Below, in pieces: positions 1 through 9,500 of a stretch of DNA of 64,000 nucleotides (within the stretch, counting starts at the first letter, position 1; every line of letters starts with the position of its first letter). The notes beneath the pieces are model-generated. The model saw only the letters and a program-made list of their open reading frames with translations. It made no database searches and was not told where the DNA came from. Location of the stretch: NCBI GenBank assembly GCA_964496435.1, contig CAZBZP010000011.1:1-64000 (forward strand), written 5' to 3'. This DNA is from Berkiella sp964496435 (lineage in GTDB: Bacteria > Pseudomonadota > Gammaproteobacteria > Berkiellales > Berkiellaceae). Position numbers and translations under genes: made by a program.

Positions 1-104
1 CCATGGGCGTGCCTTTATCGCATGGCTGCATCAGAATGCGTAATACAGATATAATTGAATTATTTGAAGCAACGCCTGTTGGAATGAAGGTGTTGATAAG
101 GTAA
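1..104 (+). CDS. L,D-transpeptidase (YkuD/ErfK family), C-terminal end only
   Basis: This is the 3' end of a gene that begins before the window. Reading from base 3, the last 33 codons encode GVPLSHGCIRMRNTDIIELF and a short tail, ending in TAA at 102-104. The SHGCIRM core is the catalytic Cys motif of YkuD-type L,D-transpeptidases, periplasmic enzymes that make 3-3 peptidoglycan cross-links or attach proteins to peptidoglycan. Only this motif and the tail can be seen, so signal peptide, length and subfamily are unknown. It lies upstream of nagZ in the same direction but is separated from it by a palindromic repeat, so co-transcription is doubtful. Confidence 0.8.
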   Translation, partial: MGVPLSHGCIRMRNTDIIELFEATPVGMKVLIR

Positions 105-111
105 ACAAAAT

Positions 112-226
112 CCTAAATCCCCCCCTAACCCCCCTTTTATTCAAAGGGGGGAAAGAAGAATGCCCCCTTTGGGTAAAAGGGGGCGGCTAGGCCGAAGCTT
201 AGCGTAGGCCTGGCGGGGGATTAAAG
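112..226. repeat. Intergenic palindromic repeat, CCCCCTTT/AAAGGGGG family
   Basis: The stretch holds two G/C-run hairpins, CCCCCCTTTTATTC-AAAGGGGGG and CCCCCTTTGGGTAAAAGGGGG, followed by a GGCTAGGCC...GGCCTGGC palindrome. The whole unit is bounded by AATCCCCC on the left and GGGGGATT on the right, which are inverted copies of each other. Related hairpins occur near 32.4 kb and 56.0 kb. It looks like a small non-coding mobile or REP-type element and may also block transcription between the transpeptidase gene and nagZ. Confidence 0.6.
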
Positions 227-258
227 AACACATTCTTAATTCAACACAAGGAAGCACA

Positions 259-1287
259 ATGAACCCAACAATTGGCCCGGTTATTCTTGATGTACAAGGT
301 CATACATTAACGCAAGAAGATATCGAGATCCTTAACCATCCTCATGTGGGTGGCGTTATATTCTTTAGCCGTAATTATGACAGTAGGGCACAACTGGCCG
401 ACTTGGCAAAACACATCAAATCAATTCGTCCTTCCCTTTTATTATGTGTTGATCAAGAAGGGGGAAGGGTACAAAGGTTTACGAAGGAATGCACTAAGTT
501 GCCGGATTTGCATGTGCTGGGTGAACTTTATGATTCAAAAAAATATCCCCTGGCTAAAGTACAGGAAATTGCCGAAAAATTAGGCTATTTAATGGCTTTA
601 GAAGTAAGAGCCCTGGGAGTCGATTTAAGTTTTGCACCAGTGCTTGATCTTGATATGGGCATCAGCGATGTCATGAAAGGGCGTTGTATACACCAAGATC
701 CAAAATTGGTTGCACTGCTGGCGATTTCCTATATTAAAGGCATGTCAAAGGCAGGTATGAAAGCCACGGGTAAGCACTTCCCAGGACATGGTTCTGTGAG
801 CGTAGATTCTCATCTTGCACTGCCTGAAGATAAACGCACTTTTGCGCAAATTCAAAATGACATGTTGCCTTTTAAATCTTTAATTGAATTTGGCATCTCA
901 GCTATCATGCCTGCGCATATTGTTTACCCTAATATTGATCCTTATCCTGTTGGTTTTTCAGCCTATTGGTTACAAACAGTGCTGCGACAAAAACTCAACT
1001 TCAAAGGGGCTATCATTAGCGATGATCTCACCATGGAAGGGGCAAGCGGTATTGGCAATTATGCAACACGAGCAAATACAGCACTGGAGGCAGGTTGCGA
1101 CTATATTTTAGTGTGCAATAACCGCCAGGGTGCAGTGGAAGTGTTACAAGGCTTAAGGGTTAATCACCATGAGCCAACTATAAAACGAAGACTAAGCTTA
1201 TTAGCAACTGGCGAGACGCCAGCTTGGGAACAGCTTAATGCTTCCCCTGAATGGCAGGGAGCCTTTGAGGTGATGGCTCAGATTTGA
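259..1287 (+). CDS. nagZ: Beta-N-acetylhexosaminidase NagZ (glycoside hydrolase family 3)
   Basis: This cytoplasmic enzyme removes N-acetylglucosamine from GlcNAc-anhydro-muropeptides during peptidoglycan recycling. The 342-residue length is normal for NagZ. Visible motifs are VDQEGGRVQR at residues 64-73, KHFPGHG at 172-178, the mobile-loop Asp/His pair D183/H185 (VDSH) used as the unusual acid-base dyad of NagZ, and ISDDLTMEGA at 253-262 carrying the nucleophilic aspartate. The start follows a purine-rich AAGGAAG site. hpt and a methylthioinosine phosphorylase follow on the same strand, a neighbourhood also seen in pseudomonads. All the expected catalytic residues are present. Confidence 0.95.
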   Translation: MNPTIGPVILDVQGHTLTQEDIEILNHPHVGGVIFFSRNYDSRAQLADLAKHIKSIRPSLLLCVDQEGGRVQRFTKECTKLPDLHVLGELYDSKKYPLAKVQEIAEKLGYLMALEVRALGVDLSFAPVLDLDMGISDVMKGRCIHQDPKLVALLAISYIKGMSKAGMKATGKHFPGHGSVSVDSHLALPEDKRTFAQIQNDMLPFKSLIEFGISAIMPAHIVYPNIDPYPVGFSAYWLQTVLRQKLNFKGAIISDDLTMEGASGIGNYATRANTALEAGCDYILVCNNRQGAVEVLQGLRVNHHEPTIKRRLSLLATGETPAWEQLNASPEWQGAFEVMAQI

Positions 1288-1374
1288 GCCCCCCTCTTGA
1301 AGTTTTAACTAAAAAACCCTACTCTATTAGGCTTAGAACTTTTTAAGTTCTTTGGCTTTCATAATGGTAAAAAG

Positions 1375-1989
1375 ATGGAAACAACAATCGAAAAAGTAGC
1401 GCAAGGACTTGAAGTAGAGATGACTGATCTAAAAACATCAGCCCATATTAAGGGTGTATTCTCTCGTTCAAGTTGTCTATATCAATCCACTGAGATTGAA
1501 AAGGCACTCGCAGCAATGGCAAGTCATATTCACCAAGATCTCCAAGATAAAGATCCTGTTGTGTTATGCGTACTCATTGGTGGCGTTGTCCTTACAGGAA
1601 AATTATTAACGCTTTTAGATTTTCCATTGCAAGTCGATTATGTACATGCAACGCGATACGGCGACAAAACAACAGGCTCAGAAATTCAGTGGGTTGCTAA
1701 ACCCCGCGTTTCTTTAAAAGGCCGGACAGTGCTAATTGTTGATGATATTTTAGACAGAGGGGTAACCCTTGCTGAAATCGTGAAATATTGCGAAGAACAA
1801 GGTGCGAAAGAAATCAAAATTGCCGTATTGGTTGAAAAGAAAATTGAACGACCAGCTGAAGGTGTTCAAAAAGCAGATTACACGGGTGTAACTGTGGACA
1901 ATCACTACGTTTTTGGTTACGGCATGGATTACAAAGGATATTTAAGAAATGCGCCAGGGATCTATTACGTTGCACAAGAGGATCAATAG
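1375..1989 (+). CDS. hpt: Hypoxanthine-guanine phosphoribosyltransferase
   Basis: This 204-residue type I phosphoribosyltransferase should convert hypoxanthine or guanine plus PRPP to IMP or GMP in purine salvage. The PRPP-binding loop is VLIVDDILDRGVT at residues 119-131, the Gly-rich first loop is VLIGGVVLTGK at 66-76, and an RYGDKTTG flexible-loop motif lies at 94-101. The N-terminus runs about 15 residues longer than the core fold needs, and a second Met at residue 16 could be the real start; neither has a strong ribosome site. It sits between nagZ and a methylthioinosine phosphorylase, whose product methylthiohypoxanthine or hypoxanthine it could use. Substrate preference cannot be read from the sequence alone. 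Confidence 0.9.
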   Translation: METTIEKVAQGLEVEMTDLKTSAHIKGVFSRSSCLYQSTEIEKALAAMASHIHQDLQDKDPVVLCVLIGGVVLTGKLLTLLDFPLQVDYVHATRYGDKTTGSEIQWVAKPRVSLKGRTVLIVDDILDRGVTLAEIVKYCEEQGAKEIKIAVLVEKKIERPAEGVQKADYTGVTVDNHYVFGYGMDYKGYLRNAPGIYYVAQEDQ

Positions 1990-2117
1990 AGACACTTCTG
2001 CGCTCAAATTTATGTTTTATTGCCTGCACTCTCTCACCCCAGTCATGTATCAAAGCATACACGCCTGGGGATTCATTCGTTTGGCGCCTCGCCTAAAATC
2101 AAACTGGACAGCATATT

Positions 2118-2846
2118 ATGAGTAAAATTGCGGTGATCGGCGGCTCCCACTTTGCTGCCCTCAAAAGTTTAAGTCTCACACACAGCACTAGCGTAAAAAC
2201 GCCTTTTGGCGAACCTTCTGCGCCTTTGAGTTATGGCATCTTGGGGGAACATGAAGTTGTTTATCTCCCCAGACGAGGTAGTGAATCGCCGATGGCTCCT
2301 CACAAAATCAATTATCGCGCTAATATTTGGGCACTGCGTGATGCTGGTGTGCAAACGGTGATTGCAACAGCAGCTTGCGCAACCATCGTGTCTGAATTTG
2401 TGCCAGGCGATGTGATTATTCCAGATCAACTTATTGACTATACCTATGGTCGGGATAATACCTTTATTGGTGAAGACGAACATTCTGAGCAAATAGATTT
2501 CACAATGCCTTATAGCGAAAGCTTAAGGCAGCACATCTTCAGAAAAGCTAACGAATTGGATTATCAAGTTCATAGCAAAGCAACCTATGGCATTGTACAG
2601 GGCCCCCGTTTAGAAACCATTGCAGAAGCAAATCGTATAGCACGGGATGGTTGTCATGTTATAGGTATGACGGGTATGCCAGAAGCGGCATTAGCACGCG
2701 AACTCGGATTAGATTATGTCTGTCTTGCTTTTGTTATTCGTTATGGTGCTTCCTTGGCAGATAAAATACCTGATACTAAACGCATAGAAGCACGTGAAGC
2801 ATGGGTTGAAAATCTGGTTGAAGCAATTATCTTAGATATCCCTTAA
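2118..2846 (+). CDS. S-methyl-5'-thioinosine phosphorylase-like PNP/MTAP family enzyme
   Basis: The 242-residue protein belongs to the trimeric purine nucleoside phosphorylase/methylthioadenosine phosphorylase family. The phosphate- and ribose-site signature PHKINYRANIWALRDAG is at about residues 61-77, and the base-site segment MTGMPEAALARELGL at about 179-193. The MTGMPEAALARELG form resembles the Pseudomonas methylthioinosine phosphorylase better than human MTAP, and the gene lies beside nagZ as it does there. It would split methylthioinosine formed from polyamine or quorum-sensing by-products into hypoxanthine and methylthioribose-1-phosphate, feeding the neighbouring hpt. MTA or inosine specificity remains possible. 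The stop codon lies inside a strong hairpin. Confidence 0.8.
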   Translation: MSKIAVIGGSHFAALKSLSLTHSTSVKTPFGEPSAPLSYGILGEHEVVYLPRRGSESPMAPHKINYRANIWALRDAGVQTVIATAACATIVSEFVPGDVIIPDQLIDYTYGRDNTFIGEDEHSEQIDFTMPYSESLRQHIFRKANELDYQVHSKATYGIVQGPRLETIAEANRIARDGCHVIGMTGMPEAALARELGLDYVCLAFVIRYGASLADKIPDTKRIEAREAWVENLVEAIILDIP

Positions 2847-2865
2847 GTTTTTACACTTAAGGGAT
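2838..2865. terminator. Perfect 11-bp hairpin between convergent genes
   Basis: ATCCCTTAAGT and ACTTAAGGGAT pair perfectly around the loop TTTTAC. The left arm contains the TAA stop of the phosphorylase gene, and the yfiR-like gene on the other strand ends at 2874. There is no T-run on either side, so it is at best a weak or Rho-assisted bidirectional terminator, or a 3'-end stabiliser. Confidence 0.5.
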
Positions 2866-2873
2866 CCAATGTT

Positions 2874-3545
2874 TTAAGTGCCGGGTTTTGCTGTTTGATC
2901 AACAGGCGGAATAACAGTAACTACTTTTAACATTCTGTCACTGATCTTCAAATGTGCTTTTTCAACAGAAGGGGGATTAATCATAATCGCCAAGCGGTTG
3001 TTGAGAATATAAAAATTCATATCCCCGCCTTGTTCTGCAAAGTGCTCCATATCACCAAATAAGAGAATAGGTAATGATTCTAAGGCATTAACAATTGTTT
3101 TTACCTTCTCTTCTTCTGTTTTAGTTATAAATAATATTTGGCACTTACCTTTGGCTTCATTTACCTCTGAGATTTTACTAATAGCAATGGTTTTGTCATT
3201 TACCACTTTACCATTAATAGAATTTAAGGCTTCAAAGGAGGGGACAAGGCCCAGTACGCATAAATTAATTGTGCCAGCAGTCATTGATTCAGGGGGCCAT
3301 TCTACAAACTTCGCCACATACCGTAAGAATGCCGCCTTAAGGTGGTATTCACGAGAAATGGGAGAATATTGTTCAGAGCCGCCACCTGCTGCATCAGGCG
3401 CTCCTTCAGTTGCCCCACTGCTTTGGGCTTGAGGAGCCTGATTGGCGGTACCATAAACTGAAGTCACTAGAAAGGCAGTGGCTACAAATCCAAAACAGAC
3501 TAAGAATCTAACTAAAAACGTCTTCTTGCTCATGCGTACGTCCAT
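2874..3545 (-). CDS. YfiR/DUF4154 family periplasmic protein
   Basis: The protein has 223 residues, or 219 if translation starts at the second Met (base 3533), which has a GGAC-like ribosome site. A signal peptide is visible (KKTFLVRFLVCFGFVATAFL followed by a small-residue cleavage region). A Gly/Ser/Ala-rich linker leads to the DUF4154 core: KAAFLRYVAKFVEWP, then INLCVLG, an ILFI strand and a C-terminal INPPSVEKAHLKISDRML segment typical of YfiR. YfiR is the periplasmic repressor of the diguanylate cyclase YfiN in Pseudomonas; here the partner directly upstream, two bases away, is a histidine kinase instead, so it probably tunes or senses for that kinase. No cyclase gene is nearby. Confidence 0.8.
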   Translation of the reverse strand: MDVRMSKKTFLVRFLVCFGFVATAFLVTSVYGTANQAPQAQSSGATEGAPDAAGGGSEQYSPISREYHLKAAFLRYVAKFVEWPPESMTAGTINLCVLGLVPSFEALNSINGKVVNDKTIAISKISEVNEAKGKCQILFITKTEEEKVKTIVNALESLPILLFGDMEHFAEQGGDMNFYILNNRLAIMINPPSVEKAHLKISDRMLKVVTVIPPVDQTAKPGT

Positions 3546-3547
3546 GT

Positions 3548-5374
3548 TTATGCGGTTTTTCTGGGGTTAACCGGCAATACAATTGTAAATTCGGTATAGA
3601 TCCCTTCTTCAGAGCTCACTCTGAGCTCACCCTTATGTTGTTTTACCACTGTATCATAGCAGATCGATAATCCAAGGCCAGTGTTGCCTTTGCCGGTAGG
3701 TTTGGTGGTAAAGAAGGGTTCGAAAACCTTAACAATGCTTTCCTTAGGGATCCCGGTACCATTATCTCTTATCTTAATGGCAACCTGTTCGCCTTGTTGT
3801 TGCATATTAATAGTGAGTGTGGGCTCATAACCTTCAGGGGCCTTACTTTGCTTTTCCTTCATTGCATAAAAAGCGTTGTCGATAATATATATAAACAGTC
3901 GACCAATAGCTTGAGGTGCTGCTAAGACTTTTTCTAGTTGGGGATCGTAATTCTTTTCTAGTTTTACATCAAACTTTCCGGCGGTACCACGGAAGCTTTC
4001 CAGGGCAATTTGGATGTTATCGTCCATCAAGACTTTCAGATCCACCATTTCCTTTTGCACGCCAGATTCTTGTGAATGCTGTAACATGTTTTTAACAATA
4101 TTATCAGCTCGTACGCCATGCTCTTTAATTTTGCTGCAATTTGTTTTTAGATCTTCAAGTATTTCTTGAATGTATTTAACTGCATCGGGATCTAACTTTT
4201 CTTGGTTTGCAACAACTTCATCATTTAATTCTTTGACAAGCTCTACTGAAATATCGGAAAAATTATTAACGAAATTGAGTGGGTTCTTAATTTCATGTGC
4301 AATACCTGTTGTTAACATACCAACAGAAGCCATTTTCTCTTGCATGATTAATTGATCTTGCGCTTCTTTCAAATCACCTAATGCTTGGTTCAAATCTTTA
4401 TTCTTAACTGTTAACTCAAGCGTTCTATCAGCGACGCGTTGCTCTAATTGACGGTTGGTTTCAGCTAATTCCTTTTCTGCTTTAATTTTACGATCAACTT
4501 CAATATGTAAAATATCAACAGTATGTTGTAAACGAGAGAATAACCATCTTAAAGCCATTAACAAGGTAAATACTAACACATACAAAATGACACGAAATTT
4601 ATCGCCAAGTGCAACGAAATCTTTGTATTCTAAGTTATAGGCTTCATGAAGCTCATTTAAGTTTTGCACAATTGGAATCTGGAACATGGTCTCGTCAATT
4701 TTGGTCATTTGAGGCTGAAGTTCCAAAATTTTGTCTGCAAAAGTTAATGCTAAATCGAGTTTGGGAAGTTTGGTTGGTGCACTTCTGAGTTCCTCAACCA
4801 CATCAACGAGATCCGCATGCTTTTCTTCGTGGCGTTGCATAACATATATTAAAAGGTTGCGAAGCAAGTAATTCGCTTTGTCAATCTGTTGGGTTTTATA
4901 ATCCAATTGAGAACAAGTTTCAACCAATTGGTTATTGGATTCAGATTCTATCAATTCGCCTAAAATGCTTGAAAAATGAATAATTGCATTAATTAGAACA
5001 GGGTTCATTCTTTCAAAATTGCTGGTAAGTTCCCGTTTTTTATTGATTACTTCTTGAAGGGCCTTAAACTTTGCTTGAATAGTGGGATTAGGGTATTTTT
5101 TAAGCCTTTCTCTTAAAATATTTAATACTTCATCCTCGCTATTTTCAGCCTGGGCTATAGGGCCATAGTATTTTAAAATACCGAAACGAATGAGCACAAT
5201 CGCTTCGTTTAACTCTGCATCATTTCGTTGCAACTGGTTGATATGTTTTTCATACTGATCATAAGGAAAAGGCCTGATTTCACTTAAATAATAGATACCG
5301 ACAATCACCGCAACAATAAACGGGATACTTAATCGGACTAATCTACTATTTATCGATTCATTTGCACTCATCAT
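3548..5374 (-). CDS. Membrane sensor histidine kinase with DAHL-like periplasmic domain
   Basis: The 608-residue protein has TM1 at about residues 16-31 and TM2 at about 262-280. These flank an alpha-helical periplasmic region that begins with a DAELNEAIVLIRFGILKYY-like pattern resembling the DAHL sensor domain. A long coiled coil (about 285-345) leads to the HisKA box MASVGMLTTGIAHEIKNPL with the phospho-accepting H360. The ATPase domain shows the N box around IIDNAFYAM (498-505), the G1 box RDNGTGIP (536-543), the F box FEPFFTTK (551-558) and the G2 box GNTGLGLS (563-570). All catalytic motifs are intact. The yfiR-like gene follows after two bases and a cytochrome c peroxidase gene precedes it. 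No response regulator is adjacent; the lone receiver at 60.2 kb is one possible partner. Confidence 0.85.
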   Translation of the reverse strand: MMSANESINSRLVRLSIPFIVAVIVGIYYLSEIRPFPYDQYEKHINQLQRNDAELNEAIVLIRFGILKYYGPIAQAENSEDEVLNILRERLKKYPNPTIQAKFKALQEVINKKRELTSNFERMNPVLINAIIHFSSILGELIESESNNQLVETCSQLDYKTQQIDKANYLLRNLLIYVMQRHEEKHADLVDVVEELRSAPTKLPKLDLALTFADKILELQPQMTKIDETMFQIPIVQNLNELHEAYNLEYKDFVALGDKFRVILYVLVFTLLMALRWLFSRLQHTVDILHIEVDRKIKAEKELAETNRQLEQRVADRTLELTVKNKDLNQALGDLKEAQDQLIMQEKMASVGMLTTGIAHEIKNPLNFVNNFSDISVELVKELNDEVVANQEKLDPDAVKYIQEILEDLKTNCSKIKEHGVRADNIVKNMLQHSQESGVQKEMVDLKVLMDDNIQIALESFRGTAGKFDVKLEKNYDPQLEKVLAAPQAIGRLFIYIIDNAFYAMKEKQSKAPEGYEPTLTINMQQQGEQVAIKIRDNGTGIPKESIVKVFEPFFTTKPTGKGNTGLGLSICYDTVVKQHKGELRVSSEEGIYTEFTIVLPVNPRKTA

Positions 5375-5398
5375 ATTCTCTTGCTTATGAAGCCATCT

Positions 5399-6358
5399 TT
5401 ACTCACTTGGTAATTTTCCACTTAAAGAATGTAAAAATTTTGCAATATAAGGCACATCAAAAGGTTGTATGGTTTGGCCAACTTGATACACACCCATTAA
5501 CTGAATGACTTCGTCTAAGGTTGAAGCTGAGCCATCGTGTAAATAAGGTGCTGTTAAAGTCACATTGCGTAAGGAAGGCACTCGAAATACATATTTATCT
5601 TCGGGTTTTCCGGTTACGTTAAAGAGGCCAAGATCAGCCTTGCTAATGTTTGTTTTACCAGCAAAATAATCTTTATAAATACCAAGTTTTTGATATAAAT
5701 TACCGCCAACATTAGGCCCTTGATGGCAGGTAATGCAGCCATAACTTTTGAATAATTGAAAACCTTTGAGTTCATCGGCAGTCAATGCAGATTTATCACC
5801 CTGCAAATATCTATCAAAAGGGGATTGTGGGGTAAGGAGCGTTTGTAGATAAACGTTAAAAGCATCCTTTATTGTAGCCGCACTAATTTCATGGTTGTAG
5901 CTTTCTTTGAAAGCTTTATCTATTTCAGGTATTGCCTTAATACGTTCGACAATGGTTGGCCAGTCATTTGCAAAGATGGTGGGATCCTTAACATGATCCT
6001 CAACAACATCTTCAATTGTTTTGGCGCGGCCATTCCAAAATTGGCGAAAATTCAGGCTAGCATTATACACAGTAGGGGTGTTAAATAAACCGACCGTCCT
6101 ATTGATGCCAACATACGTTGGTAGATTATCAACACCACCGCGTTTGAGAATATGGCAACTATTGCAGGAAAAGGCTGTATTTTTAGCAAATAGATTAGCT
6201 TTGAATAAGGTTTTGCCCAACTCCACTTTGTTAACATCAAGATTGGGTGGATTGGGGATGGGTAAAATCGCAGTGTTTTGATCTTGTTGCGCAAAACAGG
6301 GCATCTGTATAAATGCCGAGCTTATTATCAAAATGGCAATCCTATTGCACCGCACCAA
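5399..6358 (-). CDS. Di-heme cytochrome c peroxidase
   Basis: This periplasmic enzyme reduces hydrogen peroxide with electrons from cytochrome c. Two heme c sites are visible, CNSCH at about residues 65-69 and CITCHQG at about 208-214, with the family segments GLFNTPTVYN, FWNGRA and LRNVTLTAPYLHDGSASTL. I place the start at TTG 6358 (or GTG 6355), because a perfect AAGGAG lies 7 or 10 bases upstream and the next residues form a signal peptide (RCNRIAILIISSAFIQMPCFA, cut near CFA-QQ). A longer reading from ATG 6469 adds 37 residues unlike a signal peptide. Length is then about 319 residues, normal for the family. It is transcribed toward the histidine kinase gene, 24 bases away. Confidence 0.88.
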   Translation of the reverse strand: MVRCNRIAILIISSAFIQMPCFAQQDQNTAILPIPNPPNLDVNKVELGKTLFKANLFAKNTAFSCNSCHILKRGGVDNLPTYVGINRTVGLFNTPTVYNASLNFRQFWNGRAKTIEDVVEDHVKDPTIFANDWPTIVERIKAIPEIDKAFKESYNHEISAATIKDAFNVYLQTLLTPQSPFDRYLQGDKSALTADELKGFQLFKSYGCITCHQGPNVGGNLYQKLGIYKDYFAGKTNISKADLGLFNVTGKPEDKYVFRVPSLRNVTLTAPYLHDGSASTLDEVIQLMGVYQVGQTIQPFDVPYIAKFLHSLSGKLPSE

Positions 6359-6365
6359 GTCAACT

Positions 6366-6371
6366 CTCCTT
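6366..6371 (-). promoter_or_regulatory. Shine-Dalgarno site that fixes the peroxidase start
   Basis: The minus strand reads AAGGAG here, the only strong ribosome site in the 5' part of the peroxidase reading frame. It is 7 bases before TTG 6358 and 10 before GTG 6355, both in frame and directly before the signal peptide. Confidence 0.6.
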
Positions 6372-6575
6372 AGTTTTGTCCTATTTAATAATAGTTTAAA
6401 TATGGTCTGAAGATCTGAGATAATAGGGAAATAAGACTTTATATATAACCTTCCGGTTTTTAGTACCAAAGTACAATATCCCCTACTCAGCCAACAGCTT
6501 ACTTTAATAGTCTAAGCAATAAGATTTTTGCGACGGATTTGTTGTAATTGCAAAATTAAAAGTGAGTGGGTAGTA

Positions 6576-9500
6576 ATGACCACAAAGCAAATACCAACGG
6601 CCAATGTACCAAATGAGGTGAATCACACGAAAGTCGCGACACATGTTGAGGCTGTCGCCAATGTTGTTGCACAACAACTTGTAAATAACTTTGATTTACC
6701 TGAGCTCAAGATATCACTTGAAGGCGTGTTTTTAGCAACCCCAAATGCGAACATACCATATGAAACCATTTTTGCCTCATGGCAAGAAGCTTTATACAAA
6801 ATTCTCTTGTTGCCAGAGTCTGCATTTGATGGTTTAAAAGCAGACGAGGAGCAAGGACCTAACTTTTTAACTCTTGATTTAGAACAACTCTTAGAAGTGC
6901 CCATTGATCCTCATGGTGAAGAAGCATTCCAGGTAAGCCAATTGAACCTCGAAGGTGGTGTCGTTTCAGAAATAAGAAATCTTGGTTTTGATTTCTTCTT
7001 ATCTGATCTTGATAATAAGTTATTTCAAGTAACTTCTGTGCCTGAGACATTAACGATTTCTCAACAGGAGCAATTTGTTCCGCAAATTCTTGTGCCTGTT
7101 GTGCCTAATCCAAGTGCACCAATACCTGGTGCCCCAAGCTTGATTGCAAATGGCTCCTTTCTTGGTTCTTTTGGTTTAAGCTCAACCAGTATTAATGAAT
7201 ATTATTTAAACTCATATACCAGCATAGAGATCCAAGCGCATATAGTTGCGGGCTCAAGTACCTTTGGTTTTGATGTTGGCGCAACGCCGGGTTCGGCGAT
7301 ACCACCTTTAGCACCACCCACCGTCGTTGCGCTTAATGCATCATTCAGTTCATCCAATGCGAATCCTTCTCCTGCTGGTACACAAGTATTTGGCACACAT
7401 ATTGTGCTAACGACCATTCAAGGCAATGTTTTGGTCTTTTACACGGCGGATGATCCTTTGGCAGGACATGTTAAAGGAGATTTAACCTATACCATCTATA
7501 ATCCTGTTGATACGCCACCTTTGCCATCAACAAAAATTGATTTGGGCGGCAGTAACTTTGGATTTGGTTACAGTGAACAATTTCTCTATAGTATTTTAAA
7601 TAGCTATTTTAACTCAGCTGTGGGTAAACTTGATTTTCAAATACTCGATGATAAACCCGTTACCAGCAACCAGGTTGGGCCAACTGCGCATGAAAGCGAA
7701 ATCAAAACAGTGGGTTCAGATCACACAACGACACCAGAAATAGTTGGCGGGCAATTATTAACAACATTACCTACAGCGTCTGGCACACTTATTATTGCGC
7801 CAGGCTCTTCATTGCCTGTCTCCACAGTGCCTGCAAATGCGACTTATTTTGGTGCAGATAAAGTGGGCGCCTATGTGTCCATGGTGAGCTTGACCGGCGT
7901 GAGTAATGCCACAGCTGATGGCGTGAATGCGGTCACGGAAGTTTCCAATGTTATCAAATCCTTGACTGCTGCGGATGTTGCCAATTTTGCAAGCGTCGGC
8001 ATTACCAATGTGTCTGTTGGTGATAGCGCCTTTTTTATCACAGACAGTGTGGGCAATACCTTCTTAATTGATAGAGCAACAGGCGCTTATATTGAAACAA
8101 TCAATAAAGCCTATCATGATAATTCCCCAGCATCGCCAAGCTCAAATATTGGTGGCGCAGGCGTTGATGCAAGCATTAACTTTCAGTTTCAATTAACCGA
8201 TGGCGATGGTAGCCAATCTAATATTTCGACCTTAAGTATTGGGGCGAAAGATGATGCACCTAAGGTTTATGATAATAACAATGCTGTTGATGAAACCCAT
8301 TACTATGTTCAGCATAATTTGAATTCATCATTTCTAGAAACGACGTCGGGAAATCTACTTACTGGCAGCTCAACACAAGGCACATTCGGAGCTGATGGTG
8401 CAGGGAGTATCAGCATTAGAATTGGCATAGTCACAATTACAGATGGTGGGGCAGGCGATTTAGATGGCGTTGCAAATGGAAGCATAACTGCAACCTCTAC
8501 GTATGGTACCATTGTAGTTGACACACAAGGTGCTGGCATAGGCAATTATTCATACACGCTTGATATTAGTAAAGTACAACCACTTAACGGTGATACATTA
8601 CATTCAGTAAATGATGTCATTGGTTTTAATGCCATTGATACGGATAACAGTGTTGCCCAAGCAAATCTCACGATTAGCATCAATTTGAACGAAACACCAC
8701 ATGCCGTAGCTGACAGCGTAACGACGGACGAAGATACTTCAAAAGGATTTACAGGTACATTTCTCCTAAGCAATGACACAGATCCTGATGCAGGAGATAC
8801 AAAAACAATTGTCAGTGTCGATACCACAGGTACTAAAGGTGGCATAATTACTGATAACTTAAATGGCACTTATAGTTATGATCCCAATGGGAAATTTGAA
8901 TCATTAAATGTTGGGGATACAGATACTGATACATTCACTTATACGATGAAAGATGCCGAAGGCCTCACTAGTACAGCAACTGTAACGGTAACAATTACTG
9001 GCGTAAACGATGCGCCTGTTGCTGCAGCAGATACTGGGGATGCAACTGAAGGAAATGTGTTAACAGCTTCTATAAAGGCTACAGGCAATGTATTAACCAA
9101 TGATAGTGATGTAGATAATCCTCATTCAAGTTTAACTGCTTCGCTAATTGGATCATCAACAGGTAGTTTTGGAAGCATTGTTTTAAATGCAAATGGTAGC
9201 TACACTTATACTGTAGATGATTCAAATACGACTGTAAATGCGCTTAAATATGGTCAAACATTAACCGAGGTTTTCAGCTACACTGTTAACGATAATAATC
9301 CTGTCAATCCCTTGACCGACAACTCAACCGTAACAATCACTATTCATGGTATTAATGATGCGCCTAGTGGCACAAATAATACTGTAACTACCCTCGAAGA
9401 TAATTCTTATACCTTCACGGCATCAGACTTTGGGTTTACTGATCCAGAAGGAGATAATTTACAAGCTGTTATAATAACGACCTTACCAAGTGTTGGCACC

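Noticed and set aside
6411..6469. Upstream ATG 6469 as the peroxidase start
   Set aside because: It adds 37 residues that are unlike a signal peptide and has no ribosome site, while TTG 6358/GTG 6355 follow AAGGAG and open a signal peptide.
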